Shown here piece after piece: positions 61,840-64,000 of a stretch of 64,000 bases of DNA; the stretch's first letter is position 1, and the number at the start of each line of letters is the position of its first letter. The DNA is from Agrocybe praecox (Eukaryota > Basidiomycota > Agaricomycetes > Agaricales > Agrocybaceae): assembly GCA_964017145.1 (NCBI GenBank), contig OZ024845.1:2728001-2792000 (forward strand), read 5' to 3'. The position numbers and the translations under genes were made by a program. The notes below the pieces were generated by a model that was not told where the DNA came from, searched no databases, and saw nothing but the letters and a program-made list of their open reading frames with translations.

Positions 61840-62996
61840 ATAAAACATTTCCGGTGCCAGAAATTGTGTCTGTGAGAGTGGAGAAAAGAAAGAAAGGGAA
61901 CTACTGGTATGTTCGATAATTAAGCCATAAATTCGATTTTCATGTCATTACAACCAATCTTTTAGTGATATATCCAAAGGTCAAGTAAGTATCTATAAGA
62001 TATTTACATTGAGATAGCAACAGCTGTGGTAATAGAGCCGCAAGAAAAGGATTTATTCGCGAGATTTTGAATCGGGGCTCATTTCGGCTAACATAGGTTC
62101 ACATCGAAAACTTTTATTTCACTGGTGTACCAAATATATGGGTTTGTAATATGTATATAGGACTAGCTACTTGGATCGGAGTAAACAACAGCTCATCGGA
62201 GCTTGTCTTCTCTTCTCTTCTCATGTCTCCTCTGCTCGATACGAGTTCAACAAATATATACCAAGTTGTCGGCAGTGAGGCCTTGAGGATCAGCTCGTCG
62301 CTTCCTGACTGCTTCATTTCGAGAGAATTAGAGTGCAGCTGATAGCAGACTGGGACAACACAGCACACGAGTACATGCTGTGGTAAGTGCCCTCTTCTCG
62401 ATATATGACATTGAATACTTACATTTAATCCTAGTTTGTTCAAAATTTCCGCGCCACCTCATTATTTCGACAATAATGAAACACTGTGAGCTCGATTCAC
62501 GCTGGATTAATTGGTGGATACACAATGGTGAGTGATTAATCGATTACGCCCTATGACGAACACGAAAATGAGGCCTACATTCGATGGAGCTCGTTCCACG
62601 GCCCATACGGTGGAATCGACTGCTTGGAGGCACGCTGGTAAGTGTTTGCAAGTTCCACAGAGCTCGAAAATGATACTTACATGTACCGCCTCTCGGTTAT
62701 GCGCCACACTTGCCATTGAAGCCCTCGCCGCCTCATCTTCCTGCATACGTCAACGATGGAATCCCTCGAACGAACCTTGTTCGCGCGCTGACAGGTTGAG
62801 GTCAGTCTAAACACCAGGGTAAGTGTTTATGAATTACGGCGAACACAAAGTCGACACTTACACGCGACGTAGAAATTCCCTAGTTCCAAGGACTACAGCA
62901 TAGTAAGTGTTCCGAAATTGTGCAAAGATTGAAAAAGACACTTACCTCTAGGTTTTTACCCATGCGATTGAAGCCCTCGCCGCCTCACCCGACACA
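61840..62996 (+). repeat. D repeat, copy 2
   Basis: Collinear with 34960-36120. The same donor-like GTGAGTGATTA after ACACAATG (62524), GGTAAGTGTTTG (62637), GGTAAGTGTTTATGAATTA (62818) and AGTAAGTGTTCCGAAATTG (62903) recur, each followed by a CTTAC or ACTTACA word. It ends in the assembly gap. Its left edge lies just after the stop of GTPase 2. Confidence 0.7.
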
Positions 62997-63196
62997 NNNN
63001 NNNNNNNNNNNNNNNNNNNNNNNNNNNNNNNNNNNNNNNNNNNNNNNNNNNNNNNNNNNNNNNNNNNNNNNNNNNNNNNNNNNNNNNNNNNNNNNNNNNN
63101 NNNNNNNNNNNNNNNNNNNNNNNNNNNNNNNNNNNNNNNNNNNNNNNNNNNNNNNNNNNNNNNNNNNNNNNNNNNNNNNNNNNNNNNNNNNNNNNN
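62997..63196. other. Assembly gap, 200 N
   Basis: Exactly 200 undetermined bases, a conventional placeholder of unknown true size. It hides the C-terminal part of NLR 3 and the junction with the D repeat. Confidence 0.99.
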
Positions 63197-64000
63197 ACTC
63201 TACTCCCATCTGGTGAGAATGCAACAGATGTTATACTGCCTATGTGACCTTGAAGTTCAGCCTCCATCTGGCCAGTGATTGTTTTCCAAATGCGCACAGT
63301 TTTGTCACGTGATCCAGAGACAATTCCACTTCCATCATGTGAGAATGCAACAGATGTGACATAATCTGAGTGGCCTTGAAGTTCAGCCTCAATCTGGCCT
63401 GTTATGGTATTCCAAATGCACACAGTTTTATCATATGATCCAGAGACAACTCTACTCCCATCTGGTGAGAATGCAACAGATGTTACAATATGTGAGTGCC
63501 CTTGAAGCTCAGTCTCCATCTGGCCTGTTGTTGCATTCCAGATGCACACAGTTTTGTCCTGTGATCCAGAGACAACTCTAGTCCCATCCCATGAGAATGC
63601 TACAGATGTAACAATAGCCTTACATTTCATCACAAGCCCTGATGGTCTCCAGCTCTCTGCTAATTCCAAATTCATCTTTGGCATTTTACGAACATCTGTG
63701 TTATAGATTTCTTCTATCAATGACCTCTTTGGTAGCCATGCTGATTGATAAACCTCTATACAGTGTTTTTCAATACCTTCAAAATTTTGAAGAACCCATT
63801 GATAGGCATCATTAACAAGAATTTGGAAATTGTCATGCTTGAAGATCTTATTCAACTATCAGCATTAAACTTCAGCAGATTATTATATTATACCAAATTA
63901 CATACCAACAAAGCAGTGAGCATATGCTCTAGTGATTTTATTGCAGTCTTCAGCTCCCCCAGAATGCTCAGACACTCTATCCAGTGCAAAAGATGCTGAT
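63197..64000 (-). CDS. NLR 3 (partial): WD40 end of a close NLR 1 paralogue
   Basis: The exon 63846-63197 (running into the gap) encodes IFKHDNFQILVNDAYQWVLQ, then EGIEKHCIEVYQSAWLPKRS and WD40 blades such as VTSVAFSPDGSRVVSGSYDK. About 3.5 blades are visible before the N run. The upstream exon enters from 64000 and ends at 63906 (HWIECLSILGELKTAIKS...), joined by a 59-bp intron 63905-63847 with the same donor (GTATGT), position and length as the last intron of NLR 1. Both exons match NLR 1 closely, including the linker NTDVRKMPKMNLELAESW. The NACHT domain lies beyond the window. The blades use SPDGSR where NLR 1 mostly has SQDGTR. Confidence 0.85.

Overview
The window is nuclear DNA of a basidiomycete fungus, most likely an agaricomycete. 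Genes are split by many short introns (mostly 48-66 bp, GT...AG with CTNAY-type branch sites). The proteins I recognise are fungal: C2/NACHT/WD40 NOD-like receptors (NLRs), basidiomycete G-domain GTPases, an agaricomycete family that starts MASPPQYR, and a 7-TM-like membrane protein. The transposon remnants (Plavaka-like transposase, Copia-type gag) also fit. A run of exactly 200 N (62997-63196) shows this is a draft scaffold. No bacterial or organellar features were seen, and I saw no tRNA, rRNA or CRISPR array.

Layout. 1-12300: repeat-rich, with a broken Plavaka-like transposase (520-1206), a repeat copy split by TIR elements (1190-4330), a Copia-type gag fragment (5049-5801), another TIR element and several minisatellites. 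12378-16927 (-): NLR 1, an intact 8-exon gene of about 1382 aa whose reading frame closes exactly across all seven introns. 17400-22840: the longest copy of a composite repeat, called E-A-C here. 24022-29268 (+): a gene of an agaricomycete family of unknown function, followed about 120 bp later by GTPase 1. 29855-30397: 3' fragment of cystathionine gamma-synthase. 31260-38000: partial C repeat, tandem repeats and a repeat (D) with an array of very short exon-like and intron-like segments. 38042-43844 (+): an unrecognised multi-exon ORF, then NLR 2 (NACHT plus diverged WD40, with one apparent frameshift). 44480-53610: further E-A-C copies. 54303-55265 (-): decayed alpha/beta hydrolase. 55505-56786 (-): 7-TM-like protein, 5 exons. 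57000-58740: more E repeat, carrying a GC-rich insertion. 59280-61755 (+): GTPase 2, 10 exons. 61840-62996: second D repeat. 63197-64000 (-): partial NLR 3, a close paralogue of NLR 1, running off the window end.

Taken together this looks like a fungal innate-recognition and incompatibility neighbourhood: three NLR genes and two GTPase genes within 64 kb, embedded in repeats. NLR 1 and NLR 3 have nearly identical 126-bp WD40 repeats, the type known to reshuffle in fungal NLRs. NLR 2 has old, diverged repeats. The least explained material is the dispersed E-A-C and D families. Their copies share a regular spacing of splice-donor-like and branch-site-like motifs but contain no recognisable protein, so they may be decayed or non-coding spliced transcription units spread as repeats. 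Exon boundaries come from reading splice sites by eye and checking reading-frame phase; no alignment was run.
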